A DNA stretch of 64,000 bases from NCBI GenBank assembly GCA_951802195.1, contig OX637620.1, forward strand, positions 372,001-436,000. Direction: 5' to 3'. Source of the stretch: Tausonia pullulans. Taxonomy: Eukaryota > Basidiomycota > Tremellomycetes > Cystofilobasidiales > Mrakiaceae. The translations under genes were made by a program, and so were the position numbers. The notes under the pieces are model-generated. The model was not told the origin of the DNA. It saw only the letters and a program-made list of their open reading frames with translations, and did not search any database. Each line of letters opens with the position of its first letter. Within the stretch, counting starts at the first letter, position 1. This document shows positions 34,112-47,216 of the stretch, in pieces.

Positions 34112-37100
34112 TTAAGGCTCACGCTTCTCGTTCAACATTGCACGGAACTTGTCCTGCCCTCCTCCTCCGCCACCCGCGCTGGGCTTCGTTGCCCTCGCAT
34201 CATTACCCATCTCGACGTCGCCTCCCCCTCCCGTAATCTCCGCTTTGACGAACGCCGGAGCTGGTGCCCGTCTCTCTCCCGTCCCAATCCGACTCGCCTT
34301 CGACTTGCGCCGCGGCGGCGGGCGAAAGATCGTTGACGACGATGAGCCATCGTCCGCCGAGGCAGCAGCCACCGGGATGGGCACCGCGCCAGATCCCTTG
34401 GCAGGAGACCGCTGAGTCCCAGCCAGCAGAGGAAGGACGTGCTCGTTGAAGACGAGGGTCGAGTGCGCAAGAAGGAACGCTCCTACAGCTTCGACCGTGT
34501 CAAGCTCGACGAGCGCCTCATTGGACTTCTCGAACACCTGAACGCGCGAGACCGGGGAGATCTTCTCGAACACTTGCTGGAGGAGACCCTCTTGCGTTCC
34601 CGGTGGAAGTGAACCGACGTGGACGCACTTTTCGATGTCCATCCTGGAAAAGGTGACATGATGAGTATGCTAGGGGAAAATCAGAGGTACTTCGGGTGAC
34701 ACTCACTTGCGGTATGCCGAGCCGCGCACGTCCGGGACCGTTACGGCAAGGCGACGCTTTTTGAGCTCAAAATTGTTCATGGAGAGAGCCTCTTTGGCGG
34801 CAGACTGAGAAGCAGGTTTGGGTCAATGGTGATACTTGAGAGGGAGAGCGTTACAACAAACCTCCTCCTCAAATTCGATGAACGCCACACCCTTCGCCCG
34901 ACCCTCAGCATCGAGCGTCATCCGAACGTCCTTGATCCTGCCAAACTTGGCGAATACCCGCTCGAGGTCCTGCTTCGTCACAAACTTGCTCATTTGGCTC
35001 ACGACAACTTCGCGCTCCGTCGCGGCCTTGTCTGTACGCTCCTTCTTGCGCTCCGGGTCCGAGATCGCGACGGTGAGCTTGTGGCCTGGCTCGAGCTCAC
35101 GGCCATTGAGCTCAAGGGCGGCCTTGGCGGAGGACTGGGCCCGCGCATGTAGCGATTAAGCGATGAACGCGATACTGTCCCTGAACGCTCCCTCCACTAC
35201 TCACTGGAGAGAGATACTGTAGATAAACAAAGCGGCGAGTTACTTTGAACTTCTTGCCTGGCCAGCGGGTCTCGAAGATGGGACCGTACTGGAAGCAGGG
35301 CGAGAATGAAGGGTTGGTCGGTTTCTCTTTTCCAATAGGAAGCGAGCTCAAAGACTTACGGGCTCAAACATAGCCCGAAGCGAGGCGTCGTCAAGGGTGG
35401 CGGGGAAGTTGGTGATGTAGATCGTCGACTGCCAAGCAACGCTGACTTCGATCTCGGCGTTGTTGACAATCTTCTTGTCCTTGGTGAGCGCAGGCGGGAC
35501 ACTCTCCTGCAGGACTCGTCAGTCGAATGTCGTACGTGGGACAAATTTACAGGCGGGCACACCCTGTTCATGAATTCGACAGTTCCGAAGAGGGAACCCT
35601 CCCGCTGAGGAAGTTTAATCTCGCGGATTTCTCCGCACTGACGAGTCCATCAAAGTGAGTTAGCGAACCCAAGGAGCGAATGACAGATCGTCGCAAGCCT
35701 CACGTCAGTAAAGAGGGCTTGTAGAGTCTCCTCGCTCGTGTCCGCCGGAAGCTGACCGACAAAGACCGTCGAGTGCTCCCGGTCTCGAGCAAGCGAGGCC
35801 GGGGTGTGTATCGGCTTCTTCTCGGCAGGTTCTGATGTGAAATAAGGGGAAAGAAAGTCTGTATCTATGTCCAAGGTCAAGAAAACAACTCCTCTTCGCC
35901 TACCTTGCTTTTGCTTTTTTTGGGTCGACTCTTCCGGCTTCTCAGCCTTGCGCTTCTTCTCGTTGTCGGCCGTCTCCACGGCCGGGGCGCCTGCTTCTTC
36001 AGTCGCCTGAGTAGGCTTGACGGCAACAGAGGCGGCCTCGTACTGCCCACTGCGAGCAGCAGCCTTGGCCTCCTGAATACATCGAGTTCAGTCGGTCAAA
36101 CAGTCGCCGCGGGAGCCTCAATCGAACGGAAGGAGCGACGAACCTTATGGCGCTTAAGATTGACAGCATCCGTGCACTTCGAGACCTTGTCCATCGCGAG
36201 GTCAAGGGTCTCGATGGTGCCAAACTGCTGCTCAAAGGTGATGGACGCATCGAAGATGGCCTCGGGCCAATCGAGGGACACGGCCGACTTCAGGGCCGAC
36301 TTGAAGACCTCGCGAGCCTTGGGGAGGGCGAGACGACGGCTAATGGCGTGGGGAGGGGTCAGCGTGGTATAGAGCAACAAGTGCATGAACAACACATACA
36401 TCTCAAATTCGGCCCACTGCGTCCAAACAAGATAGGATGTGGACAGCGATTTGGACAGGCTTTCCCAAACGATGGCGGCCTCATTATGGCGCTCCGTTCG
36501 CTCATACTTTCAAAATGCGCCCGTCAGTTGATTCGTAGCAGCAGAGAACTCGAATTCACGCACCCAACTGATGAGGTACTTCTCAATTCTGAACGCTGGG
36601 TCTGCGCCTGCCGGACCGCCGTTGACGAACTCTAGACCCTCCATGAACAGGTTGATTAGAGCGTCATCCTCGGCTGAATGAGGTTGGCGTATAAGTAAGC
36701 AGTCTATAAATAATAGAGCGGTCGGAAATTTTACCTCTCGAGCTCTCAACCAGGCGCCGCTCGTTGCTGAGGCGAGCCATGACGATTTTGACGGCATCGT
36801 CGACCCCGCGCGAGTGAAGGACGCCCGAACCAAGAGCCGAACGGTAGATTCCTGAATGACGGACAAAAGAGAGCAGATCAGTAACAGCCAGAAGGTCAGT
36901 CGAAAAGAACGGGTGGCACACACCGTCAATCTGTTCGGCAGGCTTTTCGTAGTACTCCTGCTCAACTCAGGTCCGTCAATATGAGGCTACAGCCCCGGTA
37001 GGGGAACGGGATAACGGACCAGTGCGCGAATATAGGCGGCCCAAAGCTCGCCAGATCCAGAGACACTCCGGATGCCCTTAAAGGCGTTCTCGAGTAGAAC

Positions 37101-38685
37101 CCTCTCTATCTTCAGATGCGTGTTCTGGAAGGACAGGACAGATTGCTTGTCAGCTGAGGGCGATCAGGGTGTGTGAATGAGGGATGCAACGTACGAGGAA
37201 GCTCATCAGACTGATCCAGAACGGCTCGGCGTCGAACGGGCCCCGCGCAGCAGCGTCCGCGATGGCGCGAGCGTAGAGACCTTGGATAAGGATGAGCTCG
37301 GGCTTCTTGGGCTTGAGCTCCCATGCAATGTAGGAAGGAAAGATGGACGGCGGGTGAGCACCAGGGGCGACCTGTAAAGAACACGGGGTCAGCATACGTC
37401 GCAGCAGGAAGACGCCAAGCAGTAAATTTGCCCTCACAAGCTGATCCTCCCAGCGTTCGCGCTTCGACCACTTCGCGGCACCTTCCCCTTTGGCCTTGGT
37501 CGCAGCGATCATTCGCACCTCGTACTCCTCGTTAGCGTAGGTCGAGACGAAGGACGTGTAGGCCTGAAAAGTCGCGTCGAGGGCTAAGCAGGGCTGTGAT
37601 CAGAACCTCAACCCTTGAGTCGTCGAGAGTGCGGCCTCTTGCTTACTGGAGTGGGTCGCTCTCAGTCGATCGAGGAAGAACTTGGTAACCTTCGGAAGTC
37701 GGGCGGGGCTGCAAGGCGTCGCTCACTTCAGTCTCAGCCCGATAGTGACATATCGATCTCGCGTTTATCTTACAGTTCATGCTCCTGACAAAACCAGGTC
37801 AGATGGGGTCAGCCAGTGGAAGAAGGGGAATGTGAATAGAGACGTGCGCACTCACCGGTGCTTTTTCTAGCAGGCTCAGCTCCCAGTCCCGGAAGAGATC
37901 CCAGACGTAATGGCTCTGAGAAGAGACGAAATTGGTACGAAGCCTCGAGTGGAAGTTCAAGGACGACTAACCTCTGCGATGTTCGCCGACGCCCGGCTGG
38001 CGGAGTCGGACAGGACCACACGAACCTTGGCCTCGGTGAAGAGCGCAGCGACATCCTCAAGCATCTCCTTTTTGTCCTCATCGTCCTCGGCTTCCTGGAC
38101 ACGATACCAGTGATGGAGAACGAATCTGACGCGGGCGACAAGTAGAGAAATAGCTGAAGATCGCGCCGCCGAACACGTCAGGTGGGAGGGAGACAGCAGC
38201 AGTCACGGCCCACGCTCGTTACACACAGAGATAGTCCTCAACGGACTGGTCGTGCAAGTCGAGGACCTCAGCCAGGTCGGCTGCGCTCGTCGCGTCGGCT
38301 TTTGCGGTCTTATCCTGGAGAAGCGGGAGCCAGACGTCTGAGGAAGACGACGCATCGCGTGTCGCCGGTCAATCAGTTAGTCGATGCGTTCTTCCATCAT
38401 CATGGCAGTCTCGCTCATGTCATCAACTATACAAAGGTCATAGGACTGACCATCTCCACAGGCAACCGATTGGACCATCATTGTCCTCGCCGTCGTCACC
38501 TGGTCCTCGAGCCCGGCAGAAGCCGCAAGCTCGAGGTGGGTCTGGTGCAGCTCGCGATTGAACTCAGCTCCGGGTGAGGAGAGAGCGGTCATAACGCTCT
38601 CAAGGGCCTCAAGGGCGGCGAGAGCCGCTTCATCGTCATGGGTGGTAGTGGGAGTGGCGCCTTCTTCCATCGCGGGCGAAGACAT
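34112..38685 (-). CDS. PRP24: SART3/Prp24-like U4/U6 snRNP recycling factor (HAT repeats + RRMs)
   Basis: Re-anneals U4 and U6 snRNAs after splicing. The start MSSPAMEEGATPTTT (ATG 38683-38685) leads a helical HAT-repeat half (about 36100-38600) and a K/E-rich linker (about 35880-35980). RRM domains follow: STVFVGQLPADTSEETLQAL, then STIYITNFPATLDDASLRAM with GPIFETRWPGKKFKV, then VVSQMSKFVTKQDLERVFAK with GVAFIEFEEE, and a degenerate fourth in CVHVGSLPPGTQEGLLQQV. The last residues QDKFRAMLNEKREP match the Lsm2-8-binding tail of Prp24/SART3. HAT repeats plus RRMs plus Lsm tail is diagnostic; the gene is SART3-like in having the HAT half that budding-yeast Prp24 lacks. It shares a 330-base divergent region with the SSX2IP-like gene. 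Individual HAT exon junctions are not all resolved. Confidence 0.88.
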
Positions 38686-39015
38686 GGTTGTAGAGGTTAA
38701 GGAGACAGGACGGCAAGCGCTTCCCCCCTGCAATCTCCCTTGCGTTGCCTGCCAACAGCTCGCATACTCTTTCCTCTCGATTGGCAGCGAAATTAAATTT
38801 GAAGTTAATTATAAGCATGAAGAAGCACCAAATTTGTTGCTGGGTACTGCATCAATATATGTATAGGGAAGCAACAATTGGTCACCAAGGGACTGGGACA
38901 TACGCGACCTCTTTCGTCAACAGACGCGTCAAGCAAAGCCAAGGAGACAGGTCTCTCTTAACCATTACCTTCCTTTCCTCTTCGCCCTTGACTCCAAGCT
39001 CTCTCGGTGCCATCC
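38686..39015. promoter_or_regulatory. Shared divergent promoter region, SART3 and SSX2IP-like genes
   Basis: 330 bases between two divergent start codons. The middle (about 38790-38880) is notably AT-rich compared with the neighbourhood, as expected of a nucleosome-poor promoter. Confidence 0.45.
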
Positions 39016-41375
39016 ATGGCCTCTCATACCCCCACAAGCAAGCGATTCAATCAGTACTCCTTCGACGTCGCCAACAGTCCCTTCGGCAAGCAGGCGCTCT
39101 CGTAAGTCCCAGGTCCCAAGTCCTATTTGCCTGCCTATTCCTCTTCCCTCACACTGACTAGACCCATCCAGGCCCAATTCAACCTTTGAGGAACCCACAT
39201 CGTCTCTGCTGTACATCAATTCGCAGCTCATCGCTCATGGATTCGCCAAGCACCCGCTCGATATCTCGGACCTCGAGCCGAGACACCAAGAGCGGATCGT
39301 TCGCTGCCTCTTCGCCATGCTCCACCAACGTGTCGTACGTAGTTCATCAGGGTATAATGACAGGCACATTTTGATGGTATTCTACCCATTTGCTCCTCCA
39401 GGACGACCTCACCCACCTTGAACGGCTCTCGACGAGCCACCGAACGCTCAGCTACGAGTTTGAGCGCTTGACCAAGATGCATAAGGTGATCCAGGAGGAG
39501 AAGGATGCCGCATTGAGGAAGGAAATAGCTGCCAAGGCCCAGCTTGTGTAGGTACATTTTGGTCGGTGTGCCATCGAGGCGTAATTGGCGGGTCTGACTC
39601 CTCACCGGATTGGTGTTGCGCTTATGCGACAGGATGACGCAGACAGCCCTCAAGAAAGAGCAAGAAGCCCTTCGGAAGGTCAAAGAAGATGCTCAGAAGG
39701 CGCGGACAGCACTCACCTTTGTCCGCTCCCAAGCTCAGGTGCGTCTGATGCTGTCATGGACGAATCTGACCGTTGAAACCTGAACAACGAACGTGATTTT
39801 GTTTTCCCTGTACGCATATATCCAGCACGACATCAAAAAAAGAGAGACAGAGACAGCTCGCACCCTCGACCGGTGGCAGAAACTCTCGAACGAACAGGCG
39901 AAGCAGACGTCGACGAGAAGTGGACTCACATGCGTCAACGCGAGTGTCTCCGGGCCTGGCAGCTTCTCCAGTCCGCGCGTGCCCGAGGTGTGTCGCACAG
40001 CTGGCCGTATCTCTGACATCGAGCTGACTTTTTCTACCTTTGGCCTTTCCAGCCCTCCAGGCTCTCGCTCGTGGCTCTCCAGGAAGTGGAAGAGGCCCGA
40101 CTACGCTTGGTTGAGGAGAATGATGCGTTCCGACGGATCCTTTGGCGGCTCGCTAACGGGCTTCAAACGACCGTCTTTTCGCTCATCGGTCCTGAAGGAG
40201 ATGTGAGTGCTGGCAGATCTTCCGGGGGCATCTGACCCTAGCTGATATTATACGCTTAGGTCTCGAATCGCTTAATGCCCAACAACCTTTTCGAATCTAC
40301 GTCCTCCACGCCCTCAACGTCCATTCTCTCTCACGCCACCACCGCTCAGTCCAAGATTCTCAACCTCCTTGAAGCTCTAACGGTCCAGATCAAACGACTC
40401 GAGGATTCGGCCAAGGTGGAAGAGGAAACGACGAATGAGACGGTGGCTGCGATGAGACGCGATCTGGAGGGAGCGCAAGCGAAGATTGCGGCTCTGCAGG
40501 ACGAACTGGGTGAGGCATGAGATAACGCTCGACTTCAAGAGCTGCCACTGATCTTTTCTTCCTCTCGTTTCACTCATCAGACCAAACAACTTCAGTAGCT
40601 CTGAAGGTGGCGTCCGCTCAGCCTGCCAGCGCGAATATCAGGTGAGATCAAACTCCGAGACCTTCTTCAACTTTCGCCCAGCTTGTGGAACTGAAGCATT
40701 CCGTTCTCAGTGACATCTCCGACACGGACGAAATCGCGTCCTCTCTCGCTCAGCAGAAGGAGGCCCTCGACGCTGAGCGACAAAAGTTCACTGAGGCAGC
40801 TGTCAAGCTTGGCCTCGAGCGTGCCGAGATTGAGGTCCATTTGCCTCGGTCGTGACCCTCGTCTTCGTCCAGTCTACTTACTAGGTTCCTTCTCCCGGCT
40901 GATTCAGGCGGAACGCCTTGCCTTCCTCGAGGAAAAACGCGCCCTTACGGTCGACGCCATGCTCTCAACTTTACCGCCAACACCGCAGGCCTCAACCTCG
41001 ACGCCGCTCCGACGCTCGCCCCGCAACAAGGGCAAGGCTTCTGTCTCCTCTAGAGAGTCTCTCGCACGGACAGTTGTTATCCGGTCCTCCTCACGCAAGG
41101 GCAAGGAGAAGGCATCGGTCGCTTTTCTGAGCGAGTGGGACAACGTTGATGAGGACGCGGTAACTGCTGCTGCTGCCGTCGACAGTGACGCAGGGGAAGC
41201 CTCTGGCTCGAAAACTGGTACTTCTGGAGAGAAGCTCAAGTCAGCCATGGCAACCCCGAGGCGGCTGAGATCTTCATTTGGGGGGGGAGGAGGTTTGCCG
41301 GTGCCAGGATCGGCGCGCAAAGTGCGGTTCCCTAGTCCAAAGCCCCGAGCGGGGGCGCTCAGCAGAGGCGGTTAG
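39016..41375 (+). CDS. Afadin/alpha-actinin-binding (SSX2IP / Msd1) family coiled-coil protein
   Basis: Related proteins anchor spindle microtubules at the spindle pole body or centrosome (Msd1 in fission yeast, SSX2IP in animals). The start MASHTPTSKRFNQYSFDVA and next exon LYINSQLIAHGFAKHPLDIS (about 39212-39270) match the conserved N-terminal family motif. A long charged coiled coil follows (TLSYEFERLTKMHKVIQEEK; KKEQEALRKVKEDAQKART; HDIKKRETETARTLDRWQKL). The C-terminal part has a second coiled coil (40275-40520) and a basic S/P-rich tail with TPLRRSPRNKGK and RSSSRKGKEK. It ends RAGALSRGG with TAG at 41373-41375. The product is about 600 residues. The centrosomal role is inferred from the family. 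Confidence 0.75.
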
Positions 41376-41743
41376 ATGGGTGAGGAGAGACGGCTCAGAT
41401 TTGCTTGGGTCGCTATGTCTTATATCATAATTCGAGGCTTTGAAAGAGTACACACAGCGATCTGGGAGAAGTGAGATGAGAAAGCACCCGAGATCAGTCA
41501 GCTCACAAAGAACTCCGCAATAAAGTCATCCTGAGGCGAGGGTCACTTGATGATGGGGGGAGAAGAGACTGACTACCGCCTCGGAAGTTACCGGTTGTTG
41601 CCGGATTCCAAGATCGCTCGGCCCGAGTGGGAAGCGATATCCTTTCTCACTTCTCTCCCCTCTGACCTTCATCCCTTCGTCCCCGTCTCTCTTCGTCTCC
41701 CTTCTCATAACTCCCTCCCCCCTTTACCATCATCTCACGAAAT
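41376..41743. other. Intergenic region before the SDR gene
   Basis: About 370 bases. It contains a CT-rich leader directly before the SDR start codon; no coding signal. Confidence 0.5.
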
Positions 41744-43200
41744 ATGGCTGCTCTCACCCACGACCAGGCGCACGCGCACGCCAGGAGCCTCAAGGACCAG
41801 GTCGTCCTCATCACTGGTGCCGCGAGCGGCATTGGTCGCCGGGTTGCCATCGACATGGCCAAGTATGGGTGCGTGGGACAATCTCGGCCCGCCCTCGCTT
41901 GATGACTTGGCGTTGATCGCATTGGTGGCAACAGAGCGAAGCTTGTTCTGGGTGACATGAACGTCGAAGCCCTCAAGACAGTCGAGGAGGAAGTCCGGCA
42001 GGCTGGAGGGTGCGCGTCTCTCACTCTGCGTCTCTCGGGCCGAGACACCTGGCTGACATGATCACTTTTGTGGCACTACTCTTCAATAGAACTTCTATCT
42101 CGGGAAAATGCGATGTTCTCAGCTGGGACGAACAGTTTGCTCTCTTCACGCTCGGCTTCAAGACGTGCGATTCTTCTCTCTGGCCTGGACCCTTATCAGT
42201 TTGGCCTCCATTCTGAATTCCTCTTGTTTTGCTTCTAGCTTTGGCTCCATCGGTGGGTAATGGACCAGCTACACACTTACTTCATCAAAAATTTCAGCAT
42301 TGACTAGTTGGCTTCTTGCAGACGTCGTGCTTCCGAACGCGGGTGTCACCGAACTTCATCCGTTCGAATGCGTCGTCAACAAAGACGGTTCTCGTACGTG
42401 GCCTCTTTCCCCCTTCTGCTTTTGTGTGTCTGTATCATTGAACCTTGACCCCTCATCTAGTCTCCCCTCCGGACCTCCGGACCTTTAACATTGACATCAC
42501 CGCTGTCCTTTATACAACCACGCTCGCGCTCGCGTTCTTTGACAAGAACTCCAAATCGAGGAAGTCCCTTCGGGCGATCGTACTCACAGCGTCCATGTCG
42601 ACCTTTTTCGGAGCCGCCCCGGAGGCAATCCAGTACTCGGTCGCTAAGGCTGGCGTCATGGGCGTCATGAACGGTCTCTACCAAGGCCGCGCGCCCACTG
42701 ACAACATCCGAGTGTCGGTCAGTCCCGTCGGGTGTTCAGAATTTTCTCACGACCCATTGCTGAGTGGCTGTCTGTCAAACCCAAGATGGTTGCGCCTTAT
42801 TACACCCAGACGCCTCTTCTCCCCAAAGATTTCAACCCTGGACCTCCCGGTGAGTTGTCGCTGGCATCTGGCTGCTCTGTGAACTGCCTCGAAGCTGACA
42901 CGCCCTCTCGTTTGCCCCTTCGTCTCCCGTCTCCCTAGGATTCTCCACGATTGAGGATGTCTCTGATGCCTTCCTCTCAGCTGCTACAGACCCGAAGGCG
43001 AACGGAAACTCTTACACCGTTCCGGACAAGCAGTGAGTGTAGCCCCATCTCGTCTGCCCCCACTATATGCCGCTGACTGGCTGGCCCCGTCTATTTTCCT
43101 CGTCATTAGCGGTATCTGGGTTCTCGACCAGAAGGCCCTTCGCCCTAAAGGCTTCACGGCTCTGGGCCAAGCTCGCCGGGCTATGAAGGCGAAGCTCTGA
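41744..43200 (+). CDS. Short-chain dehydrogenase/reductase (classical SDR)
   Basis: A Rossmann-fold NAD(P)-dependent oxidoreductase of unknown substrate. It begins MAALTHDQAHAHARSLKDQ and continues VVLITGAASGIGRRVAIDM, giving the TGxxxGIG cofactor motif around residues 24-31. Strand 2 ends LVLGDMN, an acidic residue that favours NAD over NADP. Later motifs are CDVLSWDEQFALF, FGSIDVVLPNAGVTE (NAG), the catalytic Ser strand VLTASMSTFFGAAPEAIQ, and YSVAKAG (YxxxK). After PYYTQTPLL come a substrate-loop region and NGNSYTVPDKHGIWVLDQ near the end. It stops AMKAKL, TGA 43198-43200. Catalytic S, Y and K are all present, so it looks functional. The pattern resembles 15-hydroxyprostaglandin-dehydrogenase-like fungal SDRs. 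At least six introns. Confidence 0.85.
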
Positions 43201-43472
43201 GGATTGGTGGACTTTGAGATTTCGACTATGTAGTTATGATTTTCTTGGATTGCGTGTGACATGTCTTTCTCTGTATAATCGAATACATGACATCCTGCCT
43301 TATCAAAGTGTTCCATCATAACATGCATATGAACTGTTCAAAAGAAAGCAGATCCGCACAGACCTTAGTATCTCTCCGCTTCTCGGCAGGAGCAGCGGCG
43401 CGAGAGGCCTCGGCTTTCCGGACTAGTGACCATTCACCTCAACCACCCCCTCGCCTCGACGCATCTTAACGA

Positions 43473-46400
43473 ATGCACACAACGGAGGAAGACGAGGTCG
43501 AGGCTCATCTTCAGGACGTCCAGGATGATGAGGAGATTGAGCGCATCCGGTGAGCCCTTCCCCATCAGAGGACGAACCGCCCGTTCTCGCTTTCCCTAGA
43601 GATCGCGACCCCGTCGGAACAGCCCGCGCTGACCCTCCTCGCTTGCTCGCAACCGCTCGCCATACAGCCGCTACGAGGACTTCACGACCGTCGGTATGTT
43701 CTCAAGCTTCCACGCTTGCCATCCCGGGGATGCTCTAACTCTCTGCTTCCTTCGCAGACTGGATACAAGACACTCTGCTTGAGCGCACCTCCCAGGCGCG
43801 CAAGGGCTCGCTCGCTGCACTCGATCGAGGGCCGATGAGCGCGTCGCTCCTCGCCCGGCTCAGGGGCATGGGCGGCCTCTTTGGCTGGATTTGGGAGACA
43901 TTTGAGGTCCTCATTGAGGAGGGTCAGGATTGGCTCGTCGTCTCCCTTGTCGGTGCGTGTGGACGCGAGGCTAAGTAGTGTCGAGGGACCCCGGACACTG
44001 ATGCATCTCCTCTTGATTTCTCGACCAGGCATGGGCATCGGGCTGAATGCCGCCTTCATCTCGATCGTCACCGAGTGGCTATCAGCAGCTAAGCTCGGCT
44101 ACTGCACGTCCGGCTGGTGGCTCAACGAGAAGCTCTGTTGCCTCGAATCGGGGACTGAGGGATCCGTCGATACGTGCCATGAATGGAACGAGTGGGGTGG
44201 CGGAGGTCCCCTGGCCTGGCTCGTATACGTCGGATGTGGTGTAAGTGGAAGCTTCTGCCTCTCGCTGGTGACACAACACGCTTGATTGAAGGCTCAGCCC
44301 CTGATACGCGCGCGCTTTTCCCTCCTCAGGCCTTCTTTGCATTCACTGCTTCGCACCTTGTCCGTTGTTTCGCGCCATACGCAGCGGGGAGCGGTATCTC
44401 GGAGATCAAGTGCATCCTTGGAGGCTTCATCATTAAGGGTTATCTCAGCATATGGACGCTCGCCATCAAGAGTCTTGCCCTTGTGCGTTTTCCGCGTCCA
44501 GTTTCGCGCGATTAATTCATTGATACGAACGCCTACTTCGCCTCACCAGCCGTTATCTATCGCTTCAGGCCTTTCCGTCGGCAAGGAGGGTCCCTCAGTC
44601 CACGTCGCGTGCTGCATCGGCAACGTCGTCGGCGGCTTCTTTGAACGATTTGCCACCAGCCACAGTGAGTCTTCCTGAGATTGTTCCCTTACTCCTGGAA
44701 CTGGCGGTTGAGGCGCCCCTGCTTCTTCTTCCAGCCAAAATGCGGGAAATCCTCACCGCTTCTAGTGCGGCGGGTGTCGCAGTCGCTTTCGGATCACCGA
44801 TCGGAGGTGTCCTTTTCGCCCTCGAGGTGGGTTCGCCTGGTGGTTGGACGCGGGCACGTAGACAGTCTCAACTGACACAAAAGATTACCAGGAAATGAGT
44901 CACAACTACACGAATCGGACAATGTGGCGCAGTTTTGTCTGCGCTTTGGTCGCCGTCGTTACACTCTCGGTCCGCTCGCCCTATCTTCCTTGCTTCCATC
45001 CTGTCACTCACATTCTGCGCCCTCCTCCACAGGCGATGAACCCCTACCGGACGGGAAAGCTCGTTCTCTTCCAGGTCTCCTATGATCGCGGCTGGCACTA
45101 CTTTGAAATTCCGTTTTATATCCTTATCGGCGTCTTCGGTGTAAGCACTTAAACTTCCTCACTCTCGTCTTCGTACAGTGTCTAATTTGGCTTTCCATCA
45201 GGGCCTATATGGAGCCTTCGTCGTCAAATACAACCTTCAGGTCGCCTCTTTCCGCCGAAAGCACCTCGCCGGCCACGGCATCTCCGAGGCCGTTACCCTC
45301 GCAACCATTACAGCCGTCGTCGGATACCTCAACAAGTTTCTCCGCATCGACATGACCGAGTCACTCGCCATCCTCTTCAAGGAGTGCGAGGGCGGAGGCG
45401 ACTACGACAACCTCTGCCAGACCTGGGCTCAGTGGCGCAATGTCAACACCTTACTCCTGGCGACCGTTGTTCGAACGGGACTTGTCATCTTGTCCTATGG
45501 ATGCAAGGTCCCTGCTGGTATCTTTGTGCCCTCGATGGCCATTGGCGCGACCTTTGGCCGAATGATCGGCATTATCTCCAAGGCCATGCACGCGTGAGTT
45601 CATGCACCGCCTTCCATCGTCCCAAACTGAGGCTGAAGGTGTCTTGTCATAGCGCAAACCCGGACGCCTCCTGGTTCGGCGGCGTTTGCTCGCCGGACAT
45701 TCCCTGCATCACGCCTGGAACCTATGCTCTTCTCGGCGCAGCGGCTGCCCTCTGTGGCGTCACCCGCATGACCGTTACCGTCGTCGTCATCATGTTTGAG
45801 CTTACAGGTGCTCTCGATTATGTCCTTCCGACCATGGTACGTCCCGTGATCATCGTGCGCGGGACCTGTGGTTGACCTGCTCCTTAGTAGATCGTTGTCC
45901 TCGTAACCAAGGCCGTCAGCGAGTCGTTCGGCAAGGGTGGTATCGCTGATCAAATGATCAAGTTCAACGGGTATCCTTTTCTCGAGAAAGAGGACTCGGA
46001 GGGCAACGATGAGGCATTCATCGAGCCCAGTGAGTAATTGCTGCAATCTTAAATTCGGCGACGACTGACTGCTTATTTTCTTCTCGGCGTCTCCAGTCAA
46101 GTTTATCATGAAGCGGGACATCGTCACAATGCCCTCGTCTGGGCTACCCCTGCATCGCATCGGTCAGTCCTCAGTCCGGCGGTTCGACATGCATCCTCCT
46201 CACACTAGCCCCATCACAGAGGAGATCCTCCAGAACACGTCCGTTCAGGGATTTCCTGTCGTCAAGTCGGATCGAGACAAGACAATCCTCGGTTACATCC
46301 GCCGGGCCGAGCTGAGATTCGCCATCGGTCAGTCGACTGACTCGACTGACTCTCGCTCGATCTTGCAGTCCTGGAAGCTGATGAGGATGTCATACAGAGA

Positions 46401-47216
46401 AGGCCAAGCGACAAAAGCGCCTCACCCCACACGCCGTCTGCGCCTTCCTCATGTCGGACGTCGACTCGTCACATCAACACCGGCATCAGTCCTCGGCACC
46501 ACTGACAAGCGAGCACCCGGTCACAGGAGATGAATGGGAGTGGGACGCAGACGCCGCCGAGCGGGATGCTGAGGATGATCTCACGGAGCAGGGCAACGGA
46601 CGCGACCACACGGATCTGGGAGCCTTTGTGGATCAGGTGTGTACAAACGATATCTTGCGTTATTAGCCCTGCGCACCTTCTGACGACTCTCCCGCCCAGA
46701 CGCCACTCTGCGTGTCGGAGAAGTTGCCGCTGGAAATTGTCATGCAGCTCTTCCGACGCATGGGGTGAGTCTCGGCTGTCGCTTCCGATTGTGTATCGCG
46801 TCTGACCTCCTTATCGCTAATTCAGGCCACGCGTCATTCTCGTTACTCGGGAGGGCAAGCTCGTCGGGCTCGTGACGGTCAAGGACGTCCTCCGGCATGA
46901 GGCGGTCCTGGAGCATGAGCAGGACGCCTCAGCTAACGCCTGGGAGGAGCGTCGATGGGAGGAGCGCGTCGGGCTCGAAGGCGTGCTCGAGGAAGCCTGG
47001 ACCTGGGCCACGGGGCTCTTCTCCTGTGGAGTAAGGGCTGGTAGTAGCAGCAACCGCCTAGTGCCGCTAACGCCCACGATGCCTGACACCCCTGGGAGGG
47101 GTTCGGAGCAGCATGCTGCGGCGTTCAGCTATGAGCTGGACGATCGGGTGGGCGCGGCGCACATGGATTTACCCAGGGTGGCACCAGGGGTCGGCACCAG
47201 GGTAGTCCCGCAATAG
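43473..47216 (+). CDS. GEF1: CLC chloride channel/antiporter, Gef1 type
   Basis: Intracellular (Golgi/endosome/vacuole) Cl-/H+ exchanger with a role in acidification and copper/iron loading in yeast. The start [15 protein letters not shown] is acidic. The CLC core shows [20 protein letters not shown] (selectivity motif; yeast Gef1 also has S in place of the usual P), [20 protein letters not shown] (gating Glu), [38 protein letters not shown] (GKVPAGIF-type motif) and [20 protein letters not shown]. After the membrane part are two CBS domains: [16 protein letters not shown] to [12 protein letters not shown], and [14 protein letters not shown] to [16 protein letters not shown]. An acidic insertion (about 46525-46630) separates the CBS motifs. 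It ends with TAG at 47214-47216. About 900 residues, with all key residues intact. Confidence 0.92.
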
